28,896 nt of DNA from Clostridia bacterium (GCA_900772475.1 CAAHEI010000047.1:1-28896); one strand, 5' to 3'. Positions 1 through 8,177 are shown, numbered from the stretch's first letter. Made by a program: numbers and translations. The notes: generated by a model from the sequence alone, not told the origin.

Positions 1-64
1 ACCAATCGATTTTGGTTTTGAGTTCATCACTCATATTGATTTTCTTCTTAATTATTTTAGTCAT
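1..64 (-). CDS. N-terminus of an unidentified protein, cut by the window edge
   Basis: Reading leftwards from an ATG at 64, the frame stays open to the window edge and encodes a lysine-rich 21-residue N-terminus (MTKIIKKKINMSDELKTKID, then W). A weak AGGTG lies about a dozen bases upstream of the ATG. Near 22072-22105 a related but decayed sequence is followed by the same downstream leader, so this start was once duplicated together with the leader. I do not recognise the family. A transposase or recombinase N-terminus is possible, but nothing in 21 residues proves it. Confidence 0.35.
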   Translation of the reverse strand, partial: MTKIIKKKINMSDELKTKIDW

Positions 65-74
65 ATCACATTAC

Positions 75-306
75 ACCTTTATTTGTAATAACGCACAAAA
101 AAATCAACTATTACTAGTTGACTTAAATCTAACGTCACATTGGTGCGACGATTTTATCTTATGGAGCGAATAAACAACAAGTTACGAACTAAATTCTCTT
201 TCTAAAAAATATTATATAGTAATTCCTATATTTTTACAAGGAAGTATGGGAATTTTTTGTATTTTATTGTATAATATCTTATATAAATTTCTTGGAGGTA
301 ATGACA
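75..306 (+). promoter_or_regulatory. Repeated leader module, copy A, upstream of the radical SAM gene
   Basis: The module holds, in order: a perfect 7-bp hairpin with loop TTAC (104-121), a second hairpin CGTC/GACG (133-150), the motif TGGAGCG (162-168), a GTTACGAAC box (about 181-189), a CTCTTTCT box, and a TATAAT -10 about 30 bases before the start. The downstream gene has GGAGG at 294-298. Nearly the same order occurs at 22090-22339, and parts occur at 1584-1685 and 2791-2949. Such conservation in front of unrelated genes points to a shared control region or to mobile cassette ends. Confidence 0.55.
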
Positions 307-1311
307 ATGTTAAAAGAGGTAAAAATTGAACTTACTAATAGATGTTTTAGAAATTGTAAGCATTGCTCAAGTAGTGCAACTAATTGCTCTAATAATGTAA
401 AAGAATTAGATTTTGAAGATGTAAAAAAAATTATATATGAAGCAAAAGATATGAATGTAGAAACAATAGTATTTACTGGTGGGGAACCTTTAATGTATGA
501 AAGACTGCCAGAGTTAATAAAAGTGACTTCAAAATTAGGTATGAATTCAACACTATATACTTTTGCTTATAGAAATGAAAAAAGCTTAAATAAATATAGA
601 GAATTATTACATAATGGTTTAAATAAAATTATATATTCTTTAGCTGATACTTTATCAGATGAACAAGATTTATCTACATATTCTCATACTGAATTTTTTG
701 ATAAAGTTTTTAAAGATTATAATGCAAAATTAGGATTTCATTATACAGTTTCAAAAGACTCTATTCTTAAAATGAATGACGCTGTAACTAGTACTTTAAT
801 TTTATTTAATGATAAATCTTATTTTGATAAAGTTAGTTTGCTTAGATTTGTTCCTCATGGCAAAGGAATAACAGAAATGGATTTAACTAAACAAGAATTG
901 TTGATGATAAAAGAGTTATATTTAAGTCTTAGAAATAAGGGAAAAATAAGATTAGGCAGTCCATGGAATATTCTAGGTGTTGAAAATAGTCCTTGTATTA
1001 TTGCTGATGAAATTGTGATTATTGGATTTGATGGTATTGCATATCCTTGTGATTCTATAAAGTATTTTACCAAACTTGGTATCAGTGGAAATATAAAAGA
1101 AAATACTCTTGAAGAAATGTATAATTCATCCTATTTTTCAAATATTAGAAAGTTAAATACTAATAATTCTTGTTCTACTTGTAAAGATTATAAAATATGT
1201 AAAAGTGGTTGTATTGGTCAAAAAATAATAGCAAATTATATCGAAGATAAAGATAAAGTAAAAGTATTAAAAAAATGTATAAATTCAAGAGATCCAAAAT
1301 GTATGAGGTAA
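307..1311 (+). CDS. Radical SAM/SPASM protein
   Basis: This is a 334-residue radical S-adenosylmethionine enzyme. Cys13, Cys17 and Cys20 form the CxxxCxxC site that binds the 4Fe-4S cluster, and FTGGEPL is the GGE motif that contacts SAM. The C-terminal third has a SPASM-like cysteine set (PCD, then CSTC, CKSGC and late cysteines) for auxiliary clusters, as in MoaA/PqqE/maturase-type proteins. I start it at 307, eight bases after GGAGG. A TTG at 292 and an ATG at 301 lie in or too close to the ribosome site. It is followed after two bases by the truncated 5-hmdU-kinase-like gene. Radical SAM proteins occur beside such helical-domain proteins in thymine hypermodification islands, so a nucleic-acid-base or peptide substrate is possible. 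The substrate cannot be read from the sequence. Confidence 0.85.
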   Translation: MLKEVKIELTNRCFRNCKHCSSSATNCSNNVKELDFEDVKKIIYEAKDMNVETIVFTGGEPLMYERLPELIKVTSKLGMNSTLYTFAYRNEKSLNKYRELLHNGLNKIIYSLADTLSDEQDLSTYSHTEFFDKVFKDYNAKLGFHYTVSKDSILKMNDAVTSTLILFNDKSYFDKVSLLRFVPHGKGITEMDLTKQELLMIKELYLSLRNKGKIRLGSPWNILGVENSPCIIADEIVIIGFDGIAYPCDSIKYFTKLGISGNIKENTLEEMYNSSYFSNIRKLNTNNSCSTCKDYKICKSGCIGQKIIANYIEDKDKVKVLKKCINSRDPKCMR

Positions 1312-1313
1312 AT

Positions 1314-1652
1314 ATGAAAAAAAGACAAGAAGTTTATGATTTATATTGGTATTTTGCTTGTGAAAGACAAAATATTTTTGTAAAAAAATTAAATGGCGAA
1401 CCTGCTCCATGGACTAATGATAAAATCTTACAAGAATATAAGTTTTGCAATAGTTATAGAGTTAATGATAGAGTTAGCCAGTATTTATTAAAAAATGTAA
1501 TTTATAATGGTAAAAGTTATACTGACGAAGATATGTTATTTAGAATACTAATATTTAAACTATTTAACAAAGAATCAACTTGGGAATTATTATTAAATTT
1601 CAATGATAGTATAGGAAGATTTCAATATTTATTATATAATATATACACATGA
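1314..1652 (+). pseudogene. Truncated 5-hmdU DNA kinase/aGPT-PPlase helical-domain protein
   Basis: The 112-residue product starts MKKRQEVYDLYWYFACERQN and contains EPAPWTNDKILQEYKFCN and RVNDRVSQYLLKNVIY. This matches, from memory, the N-terminal half of the helical domain shared by 5-hydroxymethyl-dU DNA kinases and putrescinyl/glutamyl-thymine pyrophosphorylases, enzymes of phage-type thymine hypermodification. Intact domains are about 250-300 residues. Here the family similarity stops after STWELL at about 1583, exactly where a 22-base sequence identical to leader module B begins. The tail is therefore translated leader DNA and the gene is broken. GAGG at 1303-1306 supports the ATG at 1314, two bases after the radical SAM stop, so the two genes were probably one operon. 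Whether the stub is still functional is unknown. Confidence 0.65.
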
Positions 1653-1685
1653 AGTCTTAAATATATAAATGATTGGAGGAACTTA
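1584..1685 (+). promoter_or_regulatory. Repeated leader module (3' part) upstream of DUF1016 copy 1
   Basis: Bases 1584-1605 are identical to 2853-2874 and differ at about two positions from the equivalent stretch near 22233-22254. A TATAAT-like box follows, and then GGAGG seven bases before the DUF1016 ATG. The module begins inside the reading frame of the truncated kinase-like gene and marks the recombination junction. Confidence 0.55.
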
Positions 1686-2716
1686 ATGAGTAATGAATTA
1701 ATAAATAATGATAACGAAATAAATAATATTTTTGATAATATCAAAGATTTAGTTATAAATAGTAGAAACAAAGTTTATCAGACTGTAAATACTGAAATGC
1801 TTAGCTTATACTGGAATATAGGAAAAGCAATTATGGAAATACAACAAGGTGATGAAAGAGCAAGTTATGGGGATGCAGTTTTAGAAAAGTTATCAGAAAA
1901 ATTAACTAATGAATTTGGAAAAGGATTTTCCAAGAGAAATTTAGAAAGAATGAGAAAATTTTATATATGTTTTCCAATTGCGACAACAGTGTCGTCGCAA
2001 TTAAGTTGGTCTCATTATTTGGAAATTATCAAAATTGAAGAAGAAAAAAAAGAAATTTCTATATAAAAGAAACTATTAACTCTAGATGGAGTGTTAGAGA
2101 ACTTCAAAGACAAAGAGATTCCTTATTATATGAAAGATTAACTTTATCTGCAGATAAGGAAAAAATATTAGAACTATCTGAAAAAGGACAAATATTAAAA
2201 ACAAGTAAAGATTTAGTAAAAGATCCTTTTGTATTAGAATTTTTAGATATAAAAGAAAATACTGATTATTTAGAATCAGATTTAGAAAAGAATATTATAG
2301 AGCATTTAAAAGAGTTTTTGTTAGAATTAGGAAAAGGATTTAGCTATGTTGGAAATCAAGTAAGATTAACATTAGAAGAAGATCATTTTTATCCTGATTT
2401 AGTTTTTTATAATAGACTTTTAAGATGCTTTGTAATTATTGATTTAAAAATAGGAAAAGTATCTCATCAAGATATAGGGCAAATGCAAATGTATGTTAAT
2501 TATTATGATAGAGAAATAAAACAAAGTGATGAAAATTTAACAGTAGGAATATTGCTTTCGACAAATAAAAATGAAACTGTTGTAAAATATACATTGCCTG
2601 AAGATAATAAGACAATTTTTTCTTCAGAATATAAATTACATATGCCAACAGAACAGGAATTAATTAGTGCTGTTGAAGAAGAAAAGAAAAATTTTGAATT
2701 AAACGATGAAATTTAA
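1686..2716 (+). pseudogene. DUF1016/YhcG PDDEXK nuclease, copy 1, frameshifted
   Basis: Two open stretches (1686-2066 and about 2052-2716) together give the same protein as the intact copy at 22340-23371, with only scattered substitutions. The first carries the DUF1016 N-terminal domain (YWNIGKAIMEIQ, SKRNLERMRKFY, SQLSWSHY). The second carries the PD-(D/E)XK nuclease core (FYPDLVFYNRLLRCFVIIDLKIG). The break lies in a run of eight A at 2044-2051. One more A would restore the frame, and no other stop or frameshift is present. This may be a fresh mutation, a phase-variable tract, or a site where polymerase slippage still makes some full protein. The biological role of DUF1016 nucleases is poorly defined; they are often found in restriction and defence neighbourhoods. 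GGAGG precedes the ATG. Confidence 0.8.
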
Positions 2717-2755
2717 TTATGGCGAATATGCTATATGAAAAAATATTAATGAAAT

Positions 2756-2791
2756 AAAACCTACTAACTTTTGAAGTCAGTAGGTTATTTT
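2756..2791. terminator. Terminator-like hairpin
   Basis: CCTACTAACTT pairs with AAGTCAGTAGG, with one mismatch, over a three-base loop, flanked by A-rich and T-rich stretches on both sides. It can serve either strand. It is followed directly by TCAAATGGAACGG, like the terminator beside the tRNA-Gly 3' end at 4882-4932. Confidence 0.6.
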
Positions 2792-2949
2792 CAAATGGAA
2801 CGGTTAAACAATAGCTTACAAACTAAGTCCTCTTTCTAAAATAATTATATATGAATTATTATTAAATTTCAATGGGAGTATGGAAAATTTTAACATTTTA
2901 TAGTACAATATATTCAAAATAAATTTAAATTTATATAAGGAGGCATAAA
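2791..2949 (+). promoter_or_regulatory. Repeated leader module, copy B, upstream of the coiled-coil gene
   Basis: It contains TCAAATGGAACGG (2791-2803), CTTACAAAC, CCTCTTTCT, the stretch shared with 1584-1605, a TACAAT -10 near 2905, and AAGGAGG just before the ATG at 2950. In the second island the equivalent coiled-coil gene follows its DUF1016 partner directly, without this leader, so the leader was gained here or lost there. Confidence 0.5.
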
Positions 2950-3369
2950 ATGGATGCAAATTTATGGACACAATTACTTATAGCAATAGTTCCTGCACTT
3001 ATTACTGGTGTTGGAAGTTTAATAATTGCTCTTAAAAAATGTAAAAATGAAATTAATACTCTTGAAACTAATAATAAACACGAAATAGAAAAGTTAATGA
3101 AACAACATGAAATAGATATTGAGGCATTGAAAGAAAAACATAAACTTGATATGGAAACTAAAGAAAAAGAGCATAAATTAAAAATTGAAGAAATAAAAGT
3201 TCAAAATGAACAAGAAATATTAAAAAGGGAAAAAGAATTATCTAATTCTGCAATGTACTCTATGATGGGAGATGCAACAAAGGATTTGTTTACTGGAATA
3301 TTTAACTCACCTGAATTTAAAGAAGAAATGAGTAAAAAAATCAAAGAGGGATTTAATAAAAATAATTAA
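2950..3369 (+). CDS. Membrane-anchored coiled-coil protein
   Basis: The 139-residue protein has one N-terminal membrane helix (about residues 8-29, LLIAIVPALITGVGSLIIAL) and then a long charged coiled coil (about 35-100) rich in Lys and Glu with repeated HKL and HEI units. A short C-terminal region is conserved in the second copy (MYSMMGDATKDLFTGIFNSPEF). There are no catalytic motifs. A frameshifted relative at 23412-23809 again sits just downstream of a DUF1016 gene, so the two probably work together, perhaps with this protein as a membrane tether or sensor; that is inference. The gene is 14 bases ahead of the peptidase gene and has AAGGAGG upstream. The family is not recognised. Confidence 0.75.
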   Translation: MDANLWTQLLIAIVPALITGVGSLIIALKKCKNEINTLETNNKHEIEKLMKQHEIDIEALKEKHKLDMETKEKEHKLKIEEIKVQNEQEILKREKELSNSAMYSMMGDATKDLFTGIFNSPEFKEEMSKKIKEGFNKNN

Positions 3370-3383
3370 TTTAGGAGGAAAAA

Positions 3384-4709
3384 ATGAATAAACAAATAAC
3401 ATTAGATTTAATAAAAAAATTTAGTAAAAAATATAATAATAATTCATTAAATAAAATAATAGAAAATGCAATAACGAAGAATGGTTTAGAAAATTCTTGC
3501 ATAGACAATAACATAATAATAGAGAATCAACCAATCTTTAATATAGAATTACCAGAAGGAAAAAGGTATGATCAAAAAGATAATTATAGATGTTGGATTT
3601 ATGCAGGATTAAATTTTATAAAATATAATATTGCACAAAATTTAAAAATTAATTTGAAAAATTTTGCTTTATCTAATAATTATATTGCATTTTTTGATAA
3701 ACTAGAAAAATCAAATAATACATATGAAAATATTATAAATTTAAAGAATACAAATTGGGATTATATCAATAAAAATCAAATTTTAGATTATGGAGTAAGA
3801 GAAGAAGGATGTTGGCAGTGGTTCAAATCGATTGTTGATAAATATGGATTAATGCCTTATGAATATATGCCAGATGTATTTGAAAGCTTAAATTTTGAAA
3901 AGATAACCACCTTATTTGATGATAAAGTAAAAAAAGATTGTATAAAGTTAATAAATGCTAAGAAAGAAAATAAAACTATTGTTGAATTAAGGAAAATAAA
4001 GGAAGAATTTTTAGAAGAAAACTATACATTTTTATCAAAAGTTTTAGGACAACCATTATCAAAATTTGATTATGAATATAAAGATAGAGATTCTAAATAT
4101 ATAAAATTTGAAAATTTAACTCCTATGGAATTTAAAAATAAATTTCTAACAATAGATTTAAATGATTTTGTATCTTTATCTAGTTTGAAAATGTACAACA
4201 AAGAATTTTATAAATTATATAGAAAACCAATATGGGGTAATGTGCATGAAAAAAGTTATATTGAATTTTTAAATTTACCTATAGAGGAAATAAAAGAATT
4301 ATCTATTAAACAATTAAAAGACAATATGCCTGTATATATAGGAATAAATATAATGAAATATAGAGATATAAAATCAGGTGTATTGGACACTAGATTATAT
4401 AATTATAAGGAAACATTTAGATTTGATTTGTTAAATAAAGAAGAAGCATTAAATACAAATGATATATATTCACATCATTGTATGACAATTTGTGGAGTGA
4501 ATTTATTAGAAGACGGAAAATCACAAAGATGGAAAATTGAAGATAGTTATGGGGATGAAAAGAAATTTAATGGATATTACATTATGAATGATAATTATTT
4601 TAATGAATTCTTATTACAAGCAGTTATAAATAAAAAATATTTATCTAAAGAACAATTAGAAATGCTAAATCAAGATGCAATTGAATTTGAAATAAATGAT
4701 CCATTTTAG
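3384..4709 (+). CDS. C1B cysteine aminopeptidase-like protein (PepC/bleomycin hydrolase family)
   Basis: The protein has 441 residues, the usual length for cytoplasmic PepC/bleomycin hydrolase aminopeptidases, which form hexamers and trim peptides from the N-terminus. Visible landmarks are Gln64 and the nucleophile Cys70 in QKDNYRCWIYAGLN, the catalytic His365 in SHHCMTICGVN, and the C-terminal GYYIMNDNYFNEF...NKKYL block. The third catalytic position, normally Asn in a W-x-x-ENSWG motif, is Asp387 here (WKIEDSYGDE). Much of the central region is lysine- and asparagine-rich and diverges from textbook PepC. AGGAGG precedes the ATG, and the gene follows the coiled-coil gene closely, probably in one transcript that ends at the terminator at 4823-4864. 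A peptidase next to a radical SAM enzyme could process a modified peptide, but there is no direct evidence. Confidence 0.8.
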   Translation: MNKQITLDLIKKFSKKYNNNSLNKIIENAITKNGLENSCIDNNIIIENQPIFNIELPEGKRYDQKDNYRCWIYAGLNFIKYNIAQNLKINLKNFALSNNYIAFFDKLEKSNNTYENIINLKNTNWDYINKNQILDYGVREEGCWQWFKSIVDKYGLMPYEYMPDVFESLNFEKITTLFDDKVKKDCIKLINAKKENKTIVELRKIKEEFLEENYTFLSKVLGQPLSKFDYEYKDRDSKYIKFENLTPMEFKNKFLTIDLNDFVSLSSLKMYNKEFYKLYRKPIWGNVHEKSYIEFLNLPIEEIKELSIKQLKDNMPVYIGINIMKYRDIKSGVLDTRLYNYKETFRFDLLNKEEALNTNDIYSHHCMTICGVNLLEDGKSQRWKIEDSYGDEKKFNGYYIMNDNYFNEFLLQAVINKKYLSKEQLEMLNQDAIEFEINDPF

Positions 4710-4731
4710 TTTTTTAATCTAATACAAAAAA

Positions 4732-4828
4732 GGGTATGGGAATTTCCATAGTAGAATTTATGCGGGAGTATAAATTCAGTGCTGGCTAGACAAGAACATT
4801 ATTCCCAAAATAAGGAAAATATAAAAAG
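4732..4828 (+). ncRNA. Structured repeat, copy 1 (candidate RNA element)
   Basis: A small hairpin TATGG/CCATA at 4736-4751 is followed by an 8-bp stem GAATTTAT/ATAAATTC closed by a GCGGGAGT loop (4754-4777), then CAGTGCTGGCTAGACAAGAA. The part from 4754 to 4828 recurs at 28822-28896 with about 85-90% identity. In that copy the one change inside the stem keeps pairing as G-U. The GGGA of the loop could pair with TCCC at 4803-4806. It lies between the peptidase stop and a strong terminator. The class is not recognised. It could be a 3'-UTR RNA, a standalone small RNA or the end of a mobile element. Confidence 0.45.
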
Positions 4829-4864
4829 AGGATTAAATTATTTTGATAATTTTGTCCTCTTTTT
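4823..4864 (+). terminator. Rho-independent terminator
   Basis: AAAAAGAGGA pairs with TCCTCTTTTT around an AT-rich extension of the stem (ATTATTTTGATAAT), ending in a T run on the plus strand. It closes the coiled-coil/peptidase transcript and the structured repeat. Confidence 0.8.
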
Positions 4865-4881
4865 CAGTTAGTTTTATATAA

Positions 4882-4914
4882 AATAAAAACTTACGAACAA
4901 TTAAGTCCGTAAGC
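4882..4914 (-). terminator. Terminator of tRNA-Gly
   Basis: On the minus strand GCTTACGG pairs with TCGTAAGT (one G-U pair), followed by TTTTTATTTT. It starts about 10 bases after the tRNA 3' end. Very similar hairpins occur at 13273-13313 and 23812-23843. Confidence 0.75.
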
Positions 4915-4924
4915 TATATTCAAA

Positions 4925-4998
<74 letters not shown>

Positions 4999-5015
4999 AT
5001 TTATCTTACTCATAC

Positions 5016-5044
5016 ATTATATTAAATTATTAATTGTTTGTCAA
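5016..5044 (-). promoter_or_regulatory. Sigma-A promoter of tRNA-Gly
   Basis: On the minus strand a perfect TTGACA (5039-5044) and a perfect TATAAT (5016-5021) are separated by 17 bases, placing the transcript start about 10 bases before the tRNA. Confidence 0.9.
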
Positions 5045-5219
5045 TACTTTTGTAAAAAAATCATAAAATTTTTAAGGCTAAAACATTATATGAAAGAAAT
5101 ACATTATAATAAATTATATTTAGTATATAGTAAAATATACCTTTTTATGTTAAAATAATATAGAAATTGTGTATAATGTGGACATTTTTTGTATTGTTAT
5201 TAAAACAGGAGGAAGGTAT

Positions 5220-5789
5220 ATGTATAGTATAGAAAAAATAAAAACAGATTTAAAAGATAGAGTATCAGAATATAGGTATGAACATAGTTTAATGGTTGCA
5301 AATGAGGCAAAAAAATTAGCAAAAAAATATAATTTAGATGAAGATAAAGCTTACGTGACAGGGCTTGTTCATGATATTGCGAAAGAATTTACACATGAAG
5401 AGAATACTTTGTGGGTAAATAAATATAACTTATCTAAAGATTTATTGTTAGAATTAAATCACAAAATAATTCATGCAGATGTTGGGGCTGTTTATGTAAA
5501 AGAAAAATATGGCTTTGATGATGAGATTTGCACGGCAGTGCGTTATCATACAATAGGAAACCCTAATATGAGTACATTTGATAAGATAATATATATAGCA
5601 GATAAGATTGGCAGAAAAGATAAAGATGAATTTATTATGAATTTAAAAAAAATAGCTTATGAAGATATAGATAAGGCTCTTTATGTTTTTCTATTACACC
5701 AAAAAGAAAAATTTGATAAAAAGAATAAAATATTAAGTAATAGTACTTTGGAGCTCTTAAATTTGTTACAAGATAAATATTCAAAATAA
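5220..5789 (+). CDS. yqeK: YqeK-type HD-domain hydrolase (diadenosine tetraphosphatase)
   Basis: The product has 189 residues. His22 in YRYEHSLMVA, the His51-Asp52 pair in GLVHDIAKEF, and later conserved YHT and ADKI motifs match the metal-binding HD superfamily and specifically the YqeK family. That family hydrolyses Ap4A symmetrically to two ADP and helps clear alarmone-like dinucleotides in Gram-positive bacteria. I use the ATG at 5220 because AGGAGG at 5208-5213 is well spaced; an in-frame ATG at 5169 has no ribosome site and overlaps the probable -10 region (TATAAT at 5171-5176). In relatives the gene usually sits with nadD and rsfS; here it stands alone, downstream of tRNA-Gly on the other strand. 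Confidence 0.85.
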   Translation: MYSIEKIKTDLKDRVSEYRYEHSLMVANEAKKLAKKYNLDEDKAYVTGLVHDIAKEFTHEENTLWVNKYNLSKDLLLELNHKIIHADVGAVYVKEKYGFDDEICTAVRYHTIGNPNMSTFDKIIYIADKIGRKDKDEFIMNLKKIAYEDIDKALYVFLLHQKEKFDKKNKILSNSTLELLNLLQDKYSK

Positions 5790-6140
5790 AATTTCTTTAA
5801 TGCTTATTTAATAAAATAAAGATATATTATATATGGTAATGCCATGCTTTCAATAGCAAGAGTAAATATATAACTTAAAAATTCAGTTTAGAATAATATA
5901 AAAAATATTTTAAAATATTGGGATATAGATTTAAATACTACTAATTATAAACTTATATTTAAGATAAAAAAGAGCAGGTTGAACTTGTTTTAAAAGAATA
6001 CCAACTTCTTGAATATTTTATATCTAGTTTAAATCAAAATTTATCTAAAGTCAAATATATGGCAAACTTTTGAAAATAGAAATATCCTTGAAAATTACCT
6101 AACAATAATAATATAGTATTATATGAGCAATATTTTATTT
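5790..6140. other. Intergenic stretch with a short open remnant
   Basis: About 350 AT-rich bases without a convincing gene. A 36-codon stretch open on the plus strand (5963-6073) has no start codon and a coiled-coil-like composition (EQVELVLKEYQLLEYF), so it may be the remains of a degraded gene. I see no other structure apart from the terminator that follows. Confidence 0.4.
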
Positions 6141-6173
6141 TTAAGATATTGTTATATTATCTTAAGTTTTTTT
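6141..6173 (+). terminator. Rho-independent terminator
   Basis: TTAAGATA (6141-6148) pairs perfectly with TATCTTAA (6158-6165), followed by GTTTTTTT. It separates the yqeK region from the zinc-ribbon/radical SAM block. Confidence 0.7.
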
Positions 6174-6238
6174 GTATATAATTTAAAAGGATTCGATATT
6201 TTGTCTAAAAAATTATAACAGGAATATAGTGAGAAATA

Positions 6239-6267
6239 TTGATAATTTTACCTATTTAGTATATTAT
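6239..6267 (+). promoter_or_regulatory. Sigma-A-like promoter of the zinc-ribbon gene block
   Basis: TTGATA (6239-6244), a 17-base spacer and TATTAT (6262-6267) lie about 80 bases upstream of the first zinc-ribbon membrane gene. Confidence 0.6.
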
Positions 6268-6348
6268 ATATAAGAATTATATAAAAGAAAGGAAATAGTC
6301 AAATAATATATTAATATTTCTATTTAATTGATTAGATGAGAGTTGTAT

Positions 6349-7491
6349 ATGTATATAAATGAATTAAAAATTAAATTGTTAAAAATTAGAAACGGAATAT
6401 TACTATTTATTGGAATAGCTGGTTTGATAATTTTTGGATTATCTATAGTAGCTACATTGCTGGAATTTAATTATTATGATTACAATTATGTAATTACATT
6501 ATTATTCCTAATATTAATTAGTATTTTAGCTATATGCTTTTCAATTGTATCAAGAAAAACAATAGATAGTATATATTTTCTTTCAAGATATTTTGAAGGA
6601 AGTTTAGATGATATTGTAAAATTTTCTCATATAGCTGAATCGTGTAATATAAAAGAAGAAAAAGTAAAATCTATGGTAAAAAGATTTATAAGGAAAAAGC
6701 TCATGAAAAATTATACTGTGGATGAAGAAAGAAGCCAAATAAAGTTATCTAGTAAAATGTATCAATGTGAGTGCAAAAATTGTGGAGCTATTGTAGATAA
6801 AAAAGAATATTTTACAGGAACTTGTTCATATTGTGGAAGTTCTGATTTATTTGCAAAGGTTATAACAGAAAATAGATGTTATAACATAGTAAATGAAACA
6901 GAAGGGAACATTTTAATAAAAGGTTCCAAGAAAAACAAATATTTAAACAAGAATATTTTACTAAAAAGAATAGGAATTATAACTTTGATATTTATTGATA
7001 TTGTAATATGTTTAACTAGTATTATAATTTTACCTTTTACTTTAGTTGATTATTCTGCAGCGGCATTTGGTTTTTTCCTTAGTATGTTTATAGCATTTGG
7101 ATTTTTATCCTTTTTAAGGTTTTCAAACTTTAAATATATAGAACCCGCCATGTATTATTCAAAAATATTTAATGATATAGGAAAGCCATTTGTTGATGTA
7201 GATAAAGTCCCAAAATTTAAATTCAATAGGCAGGAAACAAGTGTTGTAAGATTTATAAGAAGAAAAACTATGTTAGACACTAAAACCAATATTATTGGCG
7301 GAATAAAAAAAGGGTACCTAGTTAATTGTACTGTAGAATTTCATGATGGAAGACCACAAGTAGTACTTGCTAAAAAGATTGTAAAGGATACATGTCCAAA
7401 TTGTGGAGCACCAATTGTGGGTGTTGTTGATGAAGTGTATAAATGTAGCTATTGTGGTAATAAAATATTTGATGTTATTGAAAAAAAATAA
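6349..7491 (+). CDS. Membrane protein with two zinc ribbons, unknown function
   Basis: The protein has about 380 residues. In order: two membrane helices (about 17-40 and 47-68), a helical, possibly winged-helix region (about 75-130, with IKEEKVKSMVKRFIRKK), a zinc ribbon (CKNCG...CSYCG, about 143-165), two more membrane helices (about 205-262), a soluble domain, and a second zinc ribbon near the C-terminus (CPNCG...CSYCG). The gene at 12247 encodes a protein with the same plan of zinc ribbon, two helices, soluble domain and terminal zinc ribbon, so the two are probably paralogous. The start is uncertain: ATG 6349 or TTG 6343, both with only a weak GAGAG upstream. Its place in the block suggests a membrane partner of the radical SAM system, but no function is known to me. 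Confidence 0.75.
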   Translation: MYINELKIKLLKIRNGILLFIGIAGLIIFGLSIVATLLEFNYYDYNYVITLLFLILISILAICFSIVSRKTIDSIYFLSRYFEGSLDDIVKFSHIAESCNIKEEKVKSMVKRFIRKKLMKNYTVDEERSQIKLSSKMYQCECKNCGAIVDKKEYFTGTCSYCGSSDLFAKVITENRCYNIVNETEGNILIKGSKKNKYLNKNILLKRIGIITLIFIDIVICLTSIIILPFTLVDYSAAAFGFFLSMFIAFGFLSFLRFSNFKYIEPAMYYSKIFNDIGKPFVDVDKVPKFKFNRQETSVVRFIRRKTMLDTKTNIIGGIKKGYLVNCTVEFHDGRPQVVLAKKIVKDTCPNCGAPIVGVVDEVYKCSYCGNKIFDVIEKK

Positions 7492-7541
7492 AATAAATAA
7501 TATAATACTATTATTATATATAATGTAAGGGGGGAATAATA

Positions 7542-7949
7542 ATGACATATATATATCTTTTAGCTGGATTAATTCCTGTTGCTATTTTGGCAGATATAAT
7601 TTATATTTGGTCTAAAAAAGAAAATGAGAAAATTGAAAAAGTTGCTTCACAATTAACAGAAGAACAAAAAAATAACTTGGTGGATAATCAAGTAGAAAAT
7701 TTCAATGAAAAGAAAATTACTTGGACTCAACGTGGAATGATAAGTGAAGTAAAAGAAAGTGGAAGCAAAGTTAAGGTTAGAGTGTTGTATTATAATACAG
7801 TAGTACAAAACAATACTTTAAATCAAATTTGTGCTACAGACCTTAAGGCAGACAAATCTGAATTTGAAAAACATGGATTAAAAGTTGGATCATTTGTAAA
7901 AATATTTATAGATATGAACAAGTTTGAATCAAGCATTGTGTTTGAATAA
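7542..7949 (+). CDS. Small membrane-anchored protein, unknown function
   Basis: The 135-residue protein has one N-terminal membrane helix (about residues 3-24) and a charged linker. Residues about 58-135 are predicted to be mainly beta strands (ITWTQRGMISEVKESGSKVKVRVLYYN, then VGSFVKIFIDMNKF), reminiscent of a small barrel or NfeD-like fold; that comparison is only a guess. A good ribosome site (AAGGGGGGAA) precedes the ATG. It follows the zinc-ribbon gene by about 50 bases and is closed by the terminator at 7975-8010, so the two form a two-gene transcript. Confidence 0.75.
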   Translation: MTYIYLLAGLIPVAILADIIYIWSKKENEKIEKVASQLTEEQKNNLVDNQVENFNEKKITWTQRGMISEVKESGSKVKVRVLYYNTVVQNNTLNQICATDLKADKSEFEKHGLKVGSFVKIFIDMNKFESSIVFE

Positions 7950-7974
7950 AAATAAATTTTAAAAGTATTTTTGG

Positions 7975-8010
7975 GAGTTATGTTTTTTTTTGACATGGCT
8001 CTTTTTTTTT
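7975..8010 (+). terminator. Rho-independent terminator
   Basis: GAGTTATGT (7975-7983) pairs with ACATGGCTC (7993-8001) using two G-U pairs, followed by nine T. Confidence 0.75.
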
Positions 8011-8110
8011 ATAACTTAAAAGTTTGACATTAATATTTAGATAATTTTTTTATGATATTTTTGGTATTAAATTAAAATCTAATTTATATATAGAAAAAAA
8101 CATATTATTA

Positions 8111-8119
8111 TGATATAAT
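8111..8119 (+). promoter_or_regulatory. Extended -10 promoter
   Basis: TGATATAAT is a TGn-extended -10 element about 55 bases before the zinc-ribbon/LRR gene. No good -35 box is visible at the right distance. A TTGACA at 8024-8029 is followed by TATGAT at 8051, but the 21-base gap is too long. Confidence 0.5.
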
Positions 8120-8177
8120 TGTAAAAGTTTTAATTTATATATTATATAAGTTTAGAAGAAATTTAAGGAGAAAGTTT

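Noticed and set aside
7318..7548. Minus-strand reading frame under the first zinc-ribbon gene, and similar minus-strand frames under 8178-10097, 13861-15726 and glyS
   Set aside because: Each lies opposite a well-supported gene, has no ribosome site, and has the Ile/Phe/Asn-rich composition of antisense AT-rich coding DNA.
8024..8056. TTGACA followed by TATGAT as a promoter
   Set aside because: The spacing of 21 bases is too long for sigma-A; the extended -10 at 8111-8119 fits better.
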